A DNA stretch of 14,597 nucleotides, taken from contig CABRZN010000041.1 in NCBI GenBank assembly GCA_902475445.1, forward strand, positions 1 to 14,597. The letters run 5' to 3'. The DNA comes from an uncultured Collinsella sp. GTDB taxonomy: Bacteria > Actinomycetota > Coriobacteriia > Coriobacteriales > Coriobacteriaceae. The notes below the pieces were generated by a model that saw only the letters and a program-made list of their open reading frames with translations, was not told the DNA's origin and ran no database searches. The translations under genes and the position numbers were made by a program. Of this stretch, positions 6,692-14,560 are shown piece after piece (within the stretch, counting starts at the first letter, position 1; each line of letters begins with the position of its first letter).

Positions 6692-8096
6692 ATTCCATTT
6701 GCGATTTCGCTGCAGCGGCAAGCTGGGCCACATAGTCCTTAAACACGCGGCCGCGCTCCTCATAGCCCGAGAACTCATCGAACGAAGAGCAGGCAGGAGA
6801 AAGTAAGATCACGTCGCCACGGCTCGACAGCGAACGGGCAACGTCCACGGCATCGCGTAGGTCATCCGCCTGGGCGATATCCACATCGCCATCGACATCG
6901 GCCTCGTCCATAGCGGCGGTGAAGCGTTCGCGCGCATCGCCAAAGCAGACGACCGAGCGTACGTTATCCATAACAACGCGCGCGAAGTCCGTGAGCGGCG
7001 TGCCCTTATCGTGGCCGCCGAGCAGCAAAATCACGTCGTCATCGGGAAACGCCGTCAGTGCCTTCTCGACCGCGTCGGTGTTGGTCGCCTTGGAATCGTT
7101 GACGTAGCGCACTCCGTCAATCTCGCCGCACGGCTCCACGCGGTGCTCGAGCGGCTGGAACGAGGCCAGACCGCGGCAAATGCCCTCGGGATCGGCACCG
7201 ACGGCCAGGGCAGCCGTGGCAGCGCACAGAGCATTGATAACATTGTGATGGCCCGAGATCTTGAGCTCGGATGTAGCGATGAGCGGAGTCTCGACGCCCT
7301 TCAGGCGCACGACCATTTTGCCGTCGCGCACAAAGGCGGCGTCTGCACCCTCGGGCTCGTCAAAAGCGACCTTGCAGATGCGGCGACCCGGCGTATAGAT
7401 GTACTCATCGAACTCGTGAATGCCGGCGTCTTCGACGTCGACAACCACCAGATCGTCATCGACCATATTGTCAAACAGCTTGATCTTGGCAAGCGCATAG
7501 TTCTTATGGCTCTTATGCCAGCCCAAGTGGTCGGGAGTGATGTTGAGCAGCACTGCCACGCGAGGGTGGAGCTCGGTGGTCGTAGCAATCTGATAGCTCG
7601 AGAGCTCAGCCACAAACCACTCGTTGTGGGCTCGGCCGTCAATCTCGTTGACCGGCGGCTCGCCGATGTTGCCGACAGCTACGCTGGCCTCGCCGGCAGC
7701 CTTGAGCAGATAATCAGTCAGCGACGTGGTGGTCGTCTTACCGTTGGTGCCCGTGATGGCAATCCAGTTATCGGGCGACAGACGATAGGCAAACTCTGGC
7801 TCACCCATAATCTGAGCGGCATGTTCGCGCCCGGCCTTAAAGAAGCCCGAGAACTCCGAGATGCCCGGGCACGTCACGCATACGTCATAGGCGCCCTCGA
7901 CCTGTTCGGTCCCATAGACAAACGACGCACCAGCAGCCTCGAGCGCACGCGTAGCGTCATTGGGCTCAGAGGTGCCGCCGCCATACACGGTAACGGCGCT
8001 TACGCGCTCTGGATGTGCCAGCGCCCAGCGGGCGACATCGAGGCCGGATTTGCCCTGGCCCAAAACGAGCAGGCTAAAGACATCAGCAAGAGGCAT
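6690..8096 (-). CDS. murD: UDP-N-acetylmuramoyl-L-alanine--D-glutamate ligase MurD
   Basis: MurD is the cytoplasmic ATP-dependent ligase that adds D-Glu to UDP-MurNAc-L-Ala. The 468-residue product opens with a Rossmann-like segment (LLVLGQGKSGLDVARW, 9-24). The P-loop GTNGKTTTT lies at 116-124, GNIG at 142-145, AELSSYQI at 163-170 and LNITPDHLGWH at 184-194. The Lys of ALAKIKLF at 201-208 (K204) matches the position of the carbamoylated lysine. NDSKATNT at 333-340, LLLGGHDKGTPL at 357-368 and a C-terminal LLSPACSSFDEF block complete the MurD-specific pattern. The ATG follows the mraY stop by 9 nt; the upstream GGGATAG is only a weak binding site, which suggests coupled translation. Length is normal for the family. 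Confidence 0.97.
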   Translation of the reverse strand: MPLADVFSLLVLGQGKSGLDVARWALAHPERVSAVTVYGGGTSEPNDATRALEAAGASFVYGTEQVEGAYDVCVTCPGISEFSGFFKAGREHAAQIMGEPEFAYRLSPDNWIAITGTNGKTTTTSLTDYLLKAAGEASVAVGNIGEPPVNEIDGRAHNEWFVAELSSYQIATTTELHPRVAVLLNITPDHLGWHKSHKNYALAKIKLFDNMVDDDLVVVDVEDAGIHEFDEYIYTPGRRICKVAFDEPEGADAAFVRDGKMVVRLKGVETPLIATSELKISGHHNVINALCAATAALAVGADPEGICRGLASFQPLEHRVEPCGEIDGVRYVNDSKATNTDAVEKALTAFPDDDVILLLGGHDKGTPLTDFARVVMDNVRSVVCFGDARERFTAAMDEADVDGDVDIAQADDLRDAVDVARSLSSRGDVILLSPACSSFDEFSGYEERGRVFKDYVAQLAAAAKSQME

Positions 8097-8105
8097 GAAA
8101 GACCA

Positions 8106-9125
8106 CTATCCCAACTGGAAGAACAGAGCAAGGCCAACGGCACCAAATGCCGCAGCGATAATCCAAAAACGGATGACGACCTTGGTCTCGGCCCAACCCT
8201 TCTTTTCGAAATGATGATGGATGGGCGCCATAAGGAAGACGCGCTTGTGCGTAAAGTGGAAGTAGACAACCTGAATCATGACCGACAGGGTCTCAACGAT
8301 AAACAGGCCGCCGATGATGAGGGAGACGACCTCGGTGTTAGTCATGATGGACGTACAGGCAAACGCGGCGCCCAGAGCAAGCGAGCCGGTATCACCCATA
8401 AAGATGCTCGCCGGATAGCAGTTGAACCACAGAAAGCCCAAGCAGGCACCGGCACACGCGGTGCAGAAGATGGACAGGTTCACGTCTCCGTGCAAAAACG
8501 CCATGGCAGCCATGGCGAGCATGGCGATCATGGAGGTGCCGCCAGCAAGACCGTCAAGGCCATCGGTCAGGTTCACGGCATTAGAAAGACCGGCAATCAT
8601 CAGCCAGCAAAAGACAATATAGAGCCACGGGAACGAATAGCCGCAGATGGTGGTCGAAAGCACGCCAAGGTCGATCGTCAACCCACCGGGAAAACGAATC
8701 TCGGGGGCGACACCGCACCAGTTGACGGCAAGTACCGTAAAGGTGACACAGATAATGGTTAGGCCGATCATCTTGGCATGGGGCGTCAGACCGAGCGAGC
8801 GCCCATGCGTAACGGAGGTCAGGTCGTCGATCAGGCCCAGCACGCCGGTCGCCAGCGTGGCGAGCAGCACGAGTACGAGCTCGGTGGTGAGCTTGCCCAT
8901 CAGCAGGCAGGTCAGCGAGATCGCGACGAGGATGACAACGCCACCCATGGTGGGCGTTCCCTGCTTAACCAAATGACGCTTGGGGCCGTCGGCACGAACC
9001 TGCTGGCCGATACCCTCGACCTTGAGCAGCTTGATCCACCACGGCATGAGCAGCAGCGCAATGGCTGCGGCGATGCCAAGCCCCAAAAAAGCCTGATACG
9101 TTGGATACGAGGGATTGCCGAACAT
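8106..9125 (-). CDS. mraY: Phospho-N-acetylmuramoyl-pentapeptide transferase MraY
   Basis: MraY is the polytopic membrane enzyme that transfers phospho-MurNAc-pentapeptide to undecaprenyl phosphate and yields lipid I. The 339-residue product has about ten hydrophobic segments. PKRHLVKQGTPTMGG at 48-62 is the family hallmark, with the paired Asp at D100-D101. NLTDGLDGLAGG spans 185-196, GDTGSLALG 244-252 (D245 expected in catalysis), and APIHHHFEKKGW 300-311. The loop after the Asp pair reads DDLTSVTHGRSLGL, without the Lys often seen four residues after the first Asp. The protein is rich in Cys. The ATG follows the murF stop by 3 nt, with GGAAGG thirteen bases upstream, inside murF. Length and order are typical. 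Confidence 0.96.
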   Translation of the reverse strand: MFGNPSYPTYQAFLGLGIAAAIALLLMPWWIKLLKVEGIGQQVRADGPKRHLVKQGTPTMGGVVILVAISLTCLLMGKLTTELVLVLLATLATGVLGLIDDLTSVTHGRSLGLTPHAKMIGLTIICVTFTVLAVNWCGVAPEIRFPGGLTIDLGVLSTTICGYSFPWLYIVFCWLMIAGLSNAVNLTDGLDGLAGGTSMIAMLAMAAMAFLHGDVNLSIFCTACAGACLGFLWFNCYPASIFMGDTGSLALGAAFACTSIMTNTEVVSLIIGGLFIVETLSVMIQVVYFHFTHKRVFLMAPIHHHFEKKGWAETKVVIRFWIIAAAFGAVGLALFFQLG

Positions 9126-9128
9126 GGG

Positions 9129-10553
9129 CTAGCACACACCTTCCACAAAGCGGTCGAGCTCAACAAAGCGGGAACCCTTGACCAGTACAACATCATGTTT
9201 TTCAAGCGCGCCGCCCATGCGGTCGAGCACCTGCTGATAATCGGAGAACACCTGGATGCGGTCCTCGTCCATGCCCATCATGCGCGCGGCATCGGCCATA
9301 AGCTGGGCCAGCTCATCACCCACGCACGCCAGCATGTCGAGCTTCTTGGCGGCGGCATAGGCGCCCACGAGCTCATGCATGCGAGGAGCCTCATCGCCCA
9401 TCTCGCCCATCTCGCCCAGGATCGCCATGCGAGACCCCGTGCACGAAAGCGAGCACAGCAGATCGAGGCCGGCTGCCATCGATTCGGCGCTGGCGTTATA
9501 GGAATCGTCGATGATGCGTGCACCGCTCTTGGCGCGCTTGATCTCCTGGCGGTGCCCGGTGATCGTGAGGCCCCTAAAGGCAGCATCGATCTGCTCGGGC
9601 GTCACGCCCAGGCGATAGGCAACCGCGGCGGCCTTAACGGCATTAGGAACGGACTGCACGCCGGGGATGGCAAGCATCGTATCGATTGTCTCGCCCTGAC
9701 CAAAATCGAGCGTAAAGACCGGACGGCCCTCGTCATCAACGCGAACGTCGCGGGCGCGGACCTCATCATCGTCAGAGACACCGGCCAGCATCACGTCGAT
9801 ACCAGCAGGCTGGGCGAACGTATCGCGAATGAACGGCGTAAAATCGTCCTCGCCGCCCAAAACCAGCAGCGGCAAATAGTCGCCGGCGGCGCACATGCCC
9901 TGGACAATCTCGGCTTTAGCGCGGGCGATGTTCTCGCGGCTGCCCAAAATGCCGATATGAGAGGTGCCGATCTTGCTCACGATGGCAAGGTTGGGATTGG
10001 CGGACTGGGACAGGCGCTCGATCTCGTGGAAATGGTTCATGCCCATCTCGAGCACCAGGACCTCGGTATCGGCCGGAGCGGAAAGCACCGTGAGCGGCAT
10101 GCCGATCAGGTTATTGAAATTGCCCTTGGTGGCCCAGACACGATAGCGCTTGGCGAGCACAGCGGCGAGAACGTCCTTGGTCGTCGTCTTGCCGATGGAA
10201 CCGGTAATGCCAACGACCAGGCAGCCAAGCTCCAGGCGATACACGTGCGCCAAACGCAGCAGAAACTCCTCGGGATCATCGGTCAGCAAGATGGCACAGC
10301 CCTTGTCCTGCGCCAGCGAGACCAGCTCGGCCTCGGGCTCACGCGTCATCACGACGGCGCCGGCACCCGACTGGACGGCACGGGAAGCAAAATCATTGCC
10401 GTCGACGTTTTCACCGGGAAAGGCGACGAAAATCGTCCCTTCCTCGACCTGGCGCGAGTCGATAACGCACCCGCGGCATACCCGATCGACTTCTCCCGTC
10501 ACGGTTCGGGCCCCTGTTGCGGCCGCGAGGTTGTTGACGGCGATCTCTATCAT
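9129..10553 (-). CDS. murF: UDP-N-acetylmuramoyl-tripeptide--D-alanyl-D-alanine ligase MurF
   Basis: MurF is the cytoplasmic ATP-dependent ligase that adds D-Ala-D-Ala to UDP-MurNAc-tripeptide, the last soluble step. The 474-residue product shows the MurF N-terminal pattern IDSRQVEEGTIFVAFPGE (31-48) with DGNDF. The P-loop GITGSIGKTTTK lies at 115-126, NFNNLIGMPLTVL at 145-157 and LEMGMNHFHEIE at 168-179. KIGTSHIGILGSRENIARAK spans 194-213, and IDDSYNAS lies in the C-terminal domain. AGGGGAG at 10559-10565 lies five bases upstream of the ATG and supports the start. Its neighbour upstream is ftsI, not murE, across a 128-bp gap, and it is followed by mraY after 3 nt. Confidence 0.96.
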   Translation of the reverse strand: MIEIAVNNLAAATGARTVTGEVDRVCRGCVIDSRQVEEGTIFVAFPGENVDGNDFASRAVQSGAGAVVMTREPEAELVSLAQDKGCAILLTDDPEEFLLRLAHVYRLELGCLVVGITGSIGKTTTKDVLAAVLAKRYRVWATKGNFNNLIGMPLTVLSAPADTEVLVLEMGMNHFHEIERLSQSANPNLAIVSKIGTSHIGILGSRENIARAKAEIVQGMCAAGDYLPLLVLGGEDDFTPFIRDTFAQPAGIDVMLAGVSDDDEVRARDVRVDDEGRPVFTLDFGQGETIDTMLAIPGVQSVPNAVKAAAVAYRLGVTPEQIDAAFRGLTITGHRQEIKRAKSGARIIDDSYNASAESMAAGLDLLCSLSCTGSRMAILGEMGEMGDEAPRMHELVGAYAAAKKLDMLACVGDELAQLMADAARMMGMDEDRIQVFSDYQQVLDRMGGALEKHDVVLVKGSRFVELDRFVEGVC

Positions 10554-10681
10554 TGCAGCTCCCCTGTAAACCTAAATAATGCTATCGGCGTATTGTATCC
10601 CAGCGCCGCGCATGCGTGGTGCAGGGCATGTGAACACCCCTCATATGGGACAACAAACCACGCCCCAAAGATTGTAACCCC
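10554..10681 (-). promoter_or_regulatory. ftsI-murF spacer (murE position) with inverted repeat and -10-like box
   Basis: This 128-bp gap stands where murE is found in most clusters. No MurE-like reading frame remains in it. It holds a perfect 7-bp inverted repeat, GCGTGGT at 10614-10620 and ACCACGC at 10657-10663 on the plus strand, with a 36-bp loop. On the minus strand a -10-like TACAAT lies at 10597-10592, which would start transcription about 30 nt before murF, but I see no acceptable -35 at 16-18 bp. It may be a weak internal promoter or an mRNA structure. I see no U-tract terminator. Confidence 0.3.
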
Positions 10682-12547
10682 CTACTTCGTGTGCGGGATA
10701 CCCAGCACGTCGAGCGCGTTGGCCATAATGGACTGGAACGGCACCGCAGCGGCATCTGAGCCGCTCGGCGTTCCGTCGAGCGTGATATAGCACAGCACCT
10801 TGGGCGATTGTGCCGGTGCAAAGCCCATAAAGGACGACATGTAGTTATCCTTGAGGTAGCCGCCGTTCTCGTCGGCACGTTCGGCCGTACCGGTCTTACC
10901 CGCCACGTCATAGCCGTCAACCGCGCCGCCAACGCCCGTTCCCTCCGACACGACCGTCTGCATGCACGATGTCACCTGGGATGCGGCGTCCTCCGAAATC
11001 GCGCGCTCGCCTTCGCCCCAGTCCTTCTCGTCGCCTTTGCTGGACTTATAGAAGTGCGGGGTCATCATCACGCCGCCGTTGGCGATGCCGCCCACGGCAC
11101 GTGCGATCTCAATCGGCGAGACAGACAGCGCCTGTCCAAAGCTCATCGAGCCCAGCGTGGCGCCGTCATACTGGTCACGCTCCTTGACGATGCCCAGGCT
11201 CTCGCCCGGAAAATCGACACCAGAGCTGTGACCGATGCCCCACTTGTCCACATAGGCGGCAAAGTCGTCGGCACCGATCTTGCGCCCCACCAGGACAAAG
11301 CCTACGTTGGACGAACGGCGCATCATCTCGCGCACATCCATGGTCATGGCATAGTCGCGCTTGTCGGCATCGGTGACGGTATCGTCGCCCACCTTGATGC
11401 TCGCCGGCACCTCAAACGACGTACTCGACCGCACGACACCCAAGTCGAAGCCGGCGCCCGCCACGAGCGTCTTAAAGACCGAGCCGGGCTCGTAGGCGTC
11501 GGTGACCAGGCGCAGGTTCATATCCTCGGTCTTGGCGTTTTCCAAATTGGTCTGGTCGTAAGTCGGATACGAGCAGGCTGCCAAGATCTCGCCTGTCGTA
11601 GGATCGGTGACCAGCGCCGAGCCGTTCTTGGCCTTTGTCTTCTCGACAGCCTCTGCCAGGGCATCCTCGGCCGCACGCTGGATATTGACGTCGAGCGTCG
11701 TCACGATATCAACGCCGTCGACCGCAGCCACCTTTTTATAGGCACCGCCCGCGATATAGCTGCCGTCCCTCGCGCGCTCGCGTACGAGAGAACCGTTCGT
11801 GCCGGTCAGAAGCTTGTTGTATTGCTTTTCGAGACCCGTCAAGCCGTCGTTGTCTACATTCACTACACCCAGCACCTGCGATGCCAGATTGCCGTATGGA
11901 TATACGCGCTTCATGGCCTGCTCAAAAAGCACGCCGGGCAGGTTCTTCTTCTCCAGCGCCGCAGCGTCGTCTTCGTCCACCTGGCGCTTGATATACACCC
12001 AGGTTCCATCGGACTCAACGAGCTTGCGGCAGGTCTTTTTATCGATTCCAGTTGCCTTGACCAGCGCCGACACCGTCTTGTCAACATCCTCGACAAGCTG
12101 GGGGTTCACGGCGATGTTGCGACATTCGACCGACGACGCCAGCACGTTACCGTTGCGGTCGTAGATGGTGCCACGTTTGGCATAGAGGGTCTGCGCAAGC
12201 AGGCGGCGCGCATCGGCACGCTCGCGCAGTTTATCGGCTTCGACAATTTGATAGTCGGCAAGGCGAAAGACGCCCAAGCCCAAGCCAAGCCCAATGAAGC
12301 CCATGACGGCTTTGCGGCGAGGCAGAGGCGTGCCCGTGAGCCATTCGGTCGACGAACTCTTGCGCGACCTGGTGTTATGCACTTGAGGGCCGCCCGAGCC
12401 GCGAAGTCGCGACGCCGGGTCGTTGCCACGGGACTGCCCGGCGTTGTAAGATTGCCGACCCGTTCCTTGATAACCAGAACGTCCCCGCGACGAGGGACGT
12501 CCAGAACCGCGGCCCCCATCGGAACCGCGGCGATAGTCATTTGTCAT
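10682..12547 (-). CDS. ftsI: Septal peptidoglycan transpeptidase FtsI (class B PBP, PBP3-type)
   Basis: FtsI is the division-specific D,D-transpeptidase that cross-links septal peptidoglycan and pairs with FtsW. The 621-residue product has a cytoplasmic tail of about 78 residues rich in Arg, Gly and Ser, then one membrane helix at about 79-98. The pedestal domain follows, with RGTIYDRNG at 125-133, and then the penicillin-binding domain. The three active-site motifs are intact: SVFK at 356-359 (nucleophile S356, base K359), SSN at 412-414 and KTG at 551-553. The protein ends shortly after the catalytic domain, so there are no PASTA repeats. The start ATG lies 17 nt after the ftsL-like stop and has no strong Shine-Dalgarno; the next in-frame Met is residue 82 inside the helix, so this start is the reasonable one. 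The tail is Arg-rich like the FtsW and FtsQ tails. Confidence 0.95.
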   Translation of the reverse strand: MTNDYRRGSDGGRGSGRPSSRGRSGYQGTGRQSYNAGQSRGNDPASRLRGSGGPQVHNTRSRKSSSTEWLTGTPLPRRKAVMGFIGLGLGLGVFRLADYQIVEADKLRERADARRLLAQTLYAKRGTIYDRNGNVLASSVECRNIAVNPQLVEDVDKTVSALVKATGIDKKTCRKLVESDGTWVYIKRQVDEDDAAALEKKNLPGVLFEQAMKRVYPYGNLASQVLGVVNVDNDGLTGLEKQYNKLLTGTNGSLVRERARDGSYIAGGAYKKVAAVDGVDIVTTLDVNIQRAAEDALAEAVEKTKAKNGSALVTDPTTGEILAACSYPTYDQTNLENAKTEDMNLRLVTDAYEPGSVFKTLVAGAGFDLGVVRSSTSFEVPASIKVGDDTVTDADKRDYAMTMDVREMMRRSSNVGFVLVGRKIGADDFAAYVDKWGIGHSSGVDFPGESLGIVKERDQYDGATLGSMSFGQALSVSPIEIARAVGGIANGGVMMTPHFYKSSKGDEKDWGEGERAISEDAASQVTSCMQTVVSEGTGVGGAVDGYDVAGKTGTAERADENGGYLKDNYMSSFMGFAPAQSPKVLCYITLDGTPSGSDAAAVPFQSIMANALDVLGIPHTK

Positions 12548-12564
12548 ACTCAGCTACCGTCTTG

Positions 12565-13035
12565 CTACTGAGCGGTCGCGGTCGCGTTGGCGCCCGCGGC
12601 TGCATCCTGCGAAAAGTCAAGTGTAACGCTCTCGCTGGGCTCCACCATGCCATAAGCGCCCGCAAGGTCGCGAATACGCGTGTCGGCGCCATAGACCGAA
12701 TGCATGACCTCCAGGTCGGAGCTCTCATCGGTCGCCTTTTCGAGCGTGTTGGTAAGCTCGGCGTTGCTGTTGAGCACCTGGGCCGTAACGCCGGCGAGCG
12801 CCACGCGGGCGACGCCGATCGTCATGAAGATGGCCGCAATGATGCAAAACGTTTTAAGAACGCTCATGAAAACCGGGCTTACCGCCTGGTTTGCCTGACG
12901 GCCCGCGCCCGTGTAGACATCAAAGCGCGGCGTGCGCTGCTCACGGGGAGCAACGGGGGCCTGCGGCGTCTCACGATAGGCGGGCATGGCGTTCATATCA
13001 TAAGCGAGTGCTGCGCTTGAAGTGTTGTAGCCCAT
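12565..13035 (-). CDS. ftsL: FtsL-like bitopic cell division protein
   Basis: The 156-residue product has the FtsL topology: a polar cytoplasmic segment (1-53), one membrane helix at about 54-80 (PVFMSVLKTFCIIAAIFMTI onward), and a short coiled-coil-like stretch at about 83-116. It ends with RIRDLAGAYGMVEPSES (120-136), which resembles the 'RI..lA...GM..p' ending of FtsL/DivIC-type proteins. The last 15 residues are Ala-rich. FtsL joins FtsQ and FtsB/DivIC and activates FtsW-FtsI. The position between rsmH and ftsI is the usual one for ftsL, and position carries much of this call because the family is poorly conserved. GGGAGG at 13045-13050, nine bases upstream of the ATG, supports the start. 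Confidence 0.8.
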   Translation of the reverse strand: MGYNTSSAALAYDMNAMPAYRETPQAPVAPREQRTPRFDVYTGAGRQANQAVSPVFMSVLKTFCIIAAIFMTIGVARVALAGVTAQVLNSNAELTNTLEKATDESSDLEVMHSVYGADTRIRDLAGAYGMVEPSESVTLDFSQDAAAGANATATAQ

Positions 13036-13125
13036 GATATGCCGCCTCCCATCCCGAGTACGTTGGTAGTGTGTTTAAGCTTCGTTTATGGTGCGAGCGG
13101 GAGGTCCAATATCGCGCGGTCGCGC
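13036..13125 (-). other. rsmH-ftsL spacer
   Basis: A 90-bp spacer whose only clear element is the ftsL Shine-Dalgarno at 13045-13050. A TTGGAC at 13109-13104 has no -10 at a normal distance. No terminator and no small gene are visible. Confidence 0.5.
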
Positions 13126-14091
13126 CTACAGACGCTGCGCCACGCGGATTTTGGCTGATCTCGCCCGAGGGTTGCGCTCAACCTCATCAGGCTGGGCAAC
13201 CAAGGGTTTGCGGGTGATGACCTTGAGTATCGGCACGTTGCCGCACACGCACACCGGAATCTCCGGCGGACATGTGCACCCCTGGCTCATCTCCTTAAAG
13301 TGGTTCTTTACGATACGGTCCTCGAGCGAGTGATACGAGATGACGCAGATACGTCCGCCCGGGTTGAGCCACCTGGTGGCGGCATCAAGCCCTCGTTCGA
13401 GCACATCGAGCTCGTGATTGACCTCGATGCGAATGGCCTGGAAACTTTTCTTGGCCGGGTGTCCACCATGCCGACGAGCGGCAGCCGGGATACCCGCCTT
13501 GATGATCTCGACAAATTGGCCGGTGGTTTCGATCGGTTCTTGCTCGCGGCGGCGCACGATCTCGCGCGCGATCTGCGAGGCGAACTTCTCTTCGCCGTAG
13601 ACGCGTAGAATCCGGGCGAGGTCGTGTTCGTTATAGGTGTTGATGACCTCAGCTGCGTTTAAGGTGTTATTACCCGGATCCATCCGCATGTCCAATGGGG
13701 CGTCCTCGTTATACGAAAAGCCCCTGCCAGGGATATCGAGTTGCGGCGACGAAACGCCCAAATCGAACAGGAAGCCATCGACCCCGGGCACCTCGGCCGA
13801 GCAAAGCAGCTCGTCCAAGTCGCCGAAGTTGCCCTTCAGCAGCTGGTGCGGAACGCCGGGAACCTCGCGGTCCAGACGGGCGCCAGCGGCCTCGAGGGCC
13901 ATGTCGTCCTGATCGACGCCGAGCAAAAGGCCCGTCTCCCCCACCTGCGCGGCCATCTTTACCGAATGGCCGGCACCGCCAAGGGTGCAATCGCAGACAA
14001 CGGAGCCGCTCTTTAGCCGCAGCGACTTAAGCACTTCGCCGAGCATGACAGGTTCATGCCGATATTCTTGTGTCAAGATCCCACGCTCCAT
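13126..14091 (-). CDS. rsmH: 16S rRNA (cytosine-1402-N4)-methyltransferase RsmH (MraW)
   Basis: RsmH uses S-adenosylmethionine to N4-methylate C1402 in the decoding centre of 16S rRNA. The 321-residue product has YRHEPVMLGEVL (10-21), the SAM-binding CDCTLGGAGHS (33-43), LLGVDQDD (57-63) and GFLFDLGVSSPQLD (106-119). GRGFSYNEDAPLDMRMD follows at 122-138, then RICVISYHSLEDRIVKNHFK (247-266) and a C-terminal KPLVAQPDEVERNPRARSAK. A CxC-x6-CxC cluster (C272, C274, C281, C283) could bind a metal and is shared by many Gram-positive members. Length is normal. The ATG follows the mraZ stop by 20 nt, with only AAGG twelve bases upstream. A TTG five codons in is a possible alternative. Confidence 0.96.
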   Translation of the reverse strand: MERGILTQEYRHEPVMLGEVLKSLRLKSGSVVCDCTLGGAGHSVKMAAQVGETGLLLGVDQDDMALEAAGARLDREVPGVPHQLLKGNFGDLDELLCSAEVPGVDGFLFDLGVSSPQLDIPGRGFSYNEDAPLDMRMDPGNNTLNAAEVINTYNEHDLARILRVYGEEKFASQIAREIVRRREQEPIETTGQFVEIIKAGIPAAARRHGGHPAKKSFQAIRIEVNHELDVLERGLDAATRWLNPGGRICVISYHSLEDRIVKNHFKEMSQGCTCPPEIPVCVCGNVPILKVITRKPLVAQPDEVERNPRARSAKIRVAQRL

Positions 14092-14111
14092 CCGTTACCC
14101 GTGCCTTGCCC

Positions 14112-14546
14112 TTACGAGAAGAAGAGGTCCAGCAGGGCCTCATCGTCATCGTCCTCATCGGCCGCGGCGCGATCCCAAACCTCAAGGTGGTCGTAGTTGC
14201 CCACAACCGTGACCTCGCGGTCGAGGTTCGCCTGCTTGCGGAGAGACTCGGAAAGACCGATACGACCGGCACTGTCCACATCCATCGACGTGGTGCGCTT
14301 GTTGATCGCCCTCATGAGCTTCTGGTCATTAATGTCACGCGGGTTAAAACCCTCGTGGCCCTCACGACCCGCGAAGAGTCCTTCGACCCACTTATCGAAG
14401 GCCTCGGCAGAGAACACGTACAGAGCATCGACATCCAGGGCTTTGAACACGCGAACGTGCTCTCCAAGCTCCTCGCGAAGAGGTGCAGGCAGGGACAGAC
14501 GACCTTTTGCATCGAGATTGCGCTCGTATGCACCAGTCATTCCCAT
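14112..14546 (-). CDS. mraZ: Transcriptional regulator MraZ
   Basis: MraZ is a ring-forming DNA-binding protein with two AbrB-like (SpoVT-fold) domains; in E. coli it represses the dcw operon. The 144-residue product has the two expected repeats, DAKGRLSLPAPLRE at 12-25 and DSAGRIGLSESLRKQA at 91-106. It ends in a strongly acidic tail, DEDDDDEALLDLFFS, at 130-144. Size is typical for the family. The ATG at 14546 has AGGGGAGG at 14553-14560 six bases upstream, so the Met two codons in is unlikely to be the start. It is the first gene of the cluster. The operon promoter and the direct repeats that MraZ would bind lie mostly beyond the right edge of the window. Confidence 0.96.
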   Translation of the reverse strand: MGMTGAYERNLDAKGRLSLPAPLREELGEHVRVFKALDVDALYVFSAEAFDKWVEGLFAGREGHEGFNPRDINDQKLMRAINKRTTSMDVDSAGRIGLSESLRKQANLDREVTVVGNYDHLEVWDRAAADEDDDDEALLDLFFS

Positions 14547-14552
14547 GTGCGC

Positions 14553-14560
14553 CCTCCCCT
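14553..14560 (-). promoter_or_regulatory. Shine-Dalgarno of mraZ
   Basis: AGGGGAGG on the minus strand, six bases before the ATG at 14546. It decides between the two Met codons at the start of mraZ. Confidence 0.8.

Noticed and set aside
8778..10790. Long plus-strand open frames, including 2701-3816, 7011-8762, 8778-10790 and 10808-12571
   Set aside because: Each lies antisense to well-identified Mur/Fts genes and in register with their codons. In that register stops arise only where the sense gene uses TTA, CTA or TCA, which these genes nearly avoid. The predicted proteins show no recognisable domain, and some run through gene boundaries.
12106..12540. Alternative minus-strand frame within the 5' part of ftsI
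   Set aside because: It overlaps the frame that leads continuously into the FtsI membrane helix and catalytic domain, and its product resembles nothing known to me.
13081..13109. Promoter before the ftsL-like gene (TTGGAC at 13109-13104)
   Set aside because: No -10 at 16-18 bp; the nearest TAAACG is at 15 bp with only three matches.
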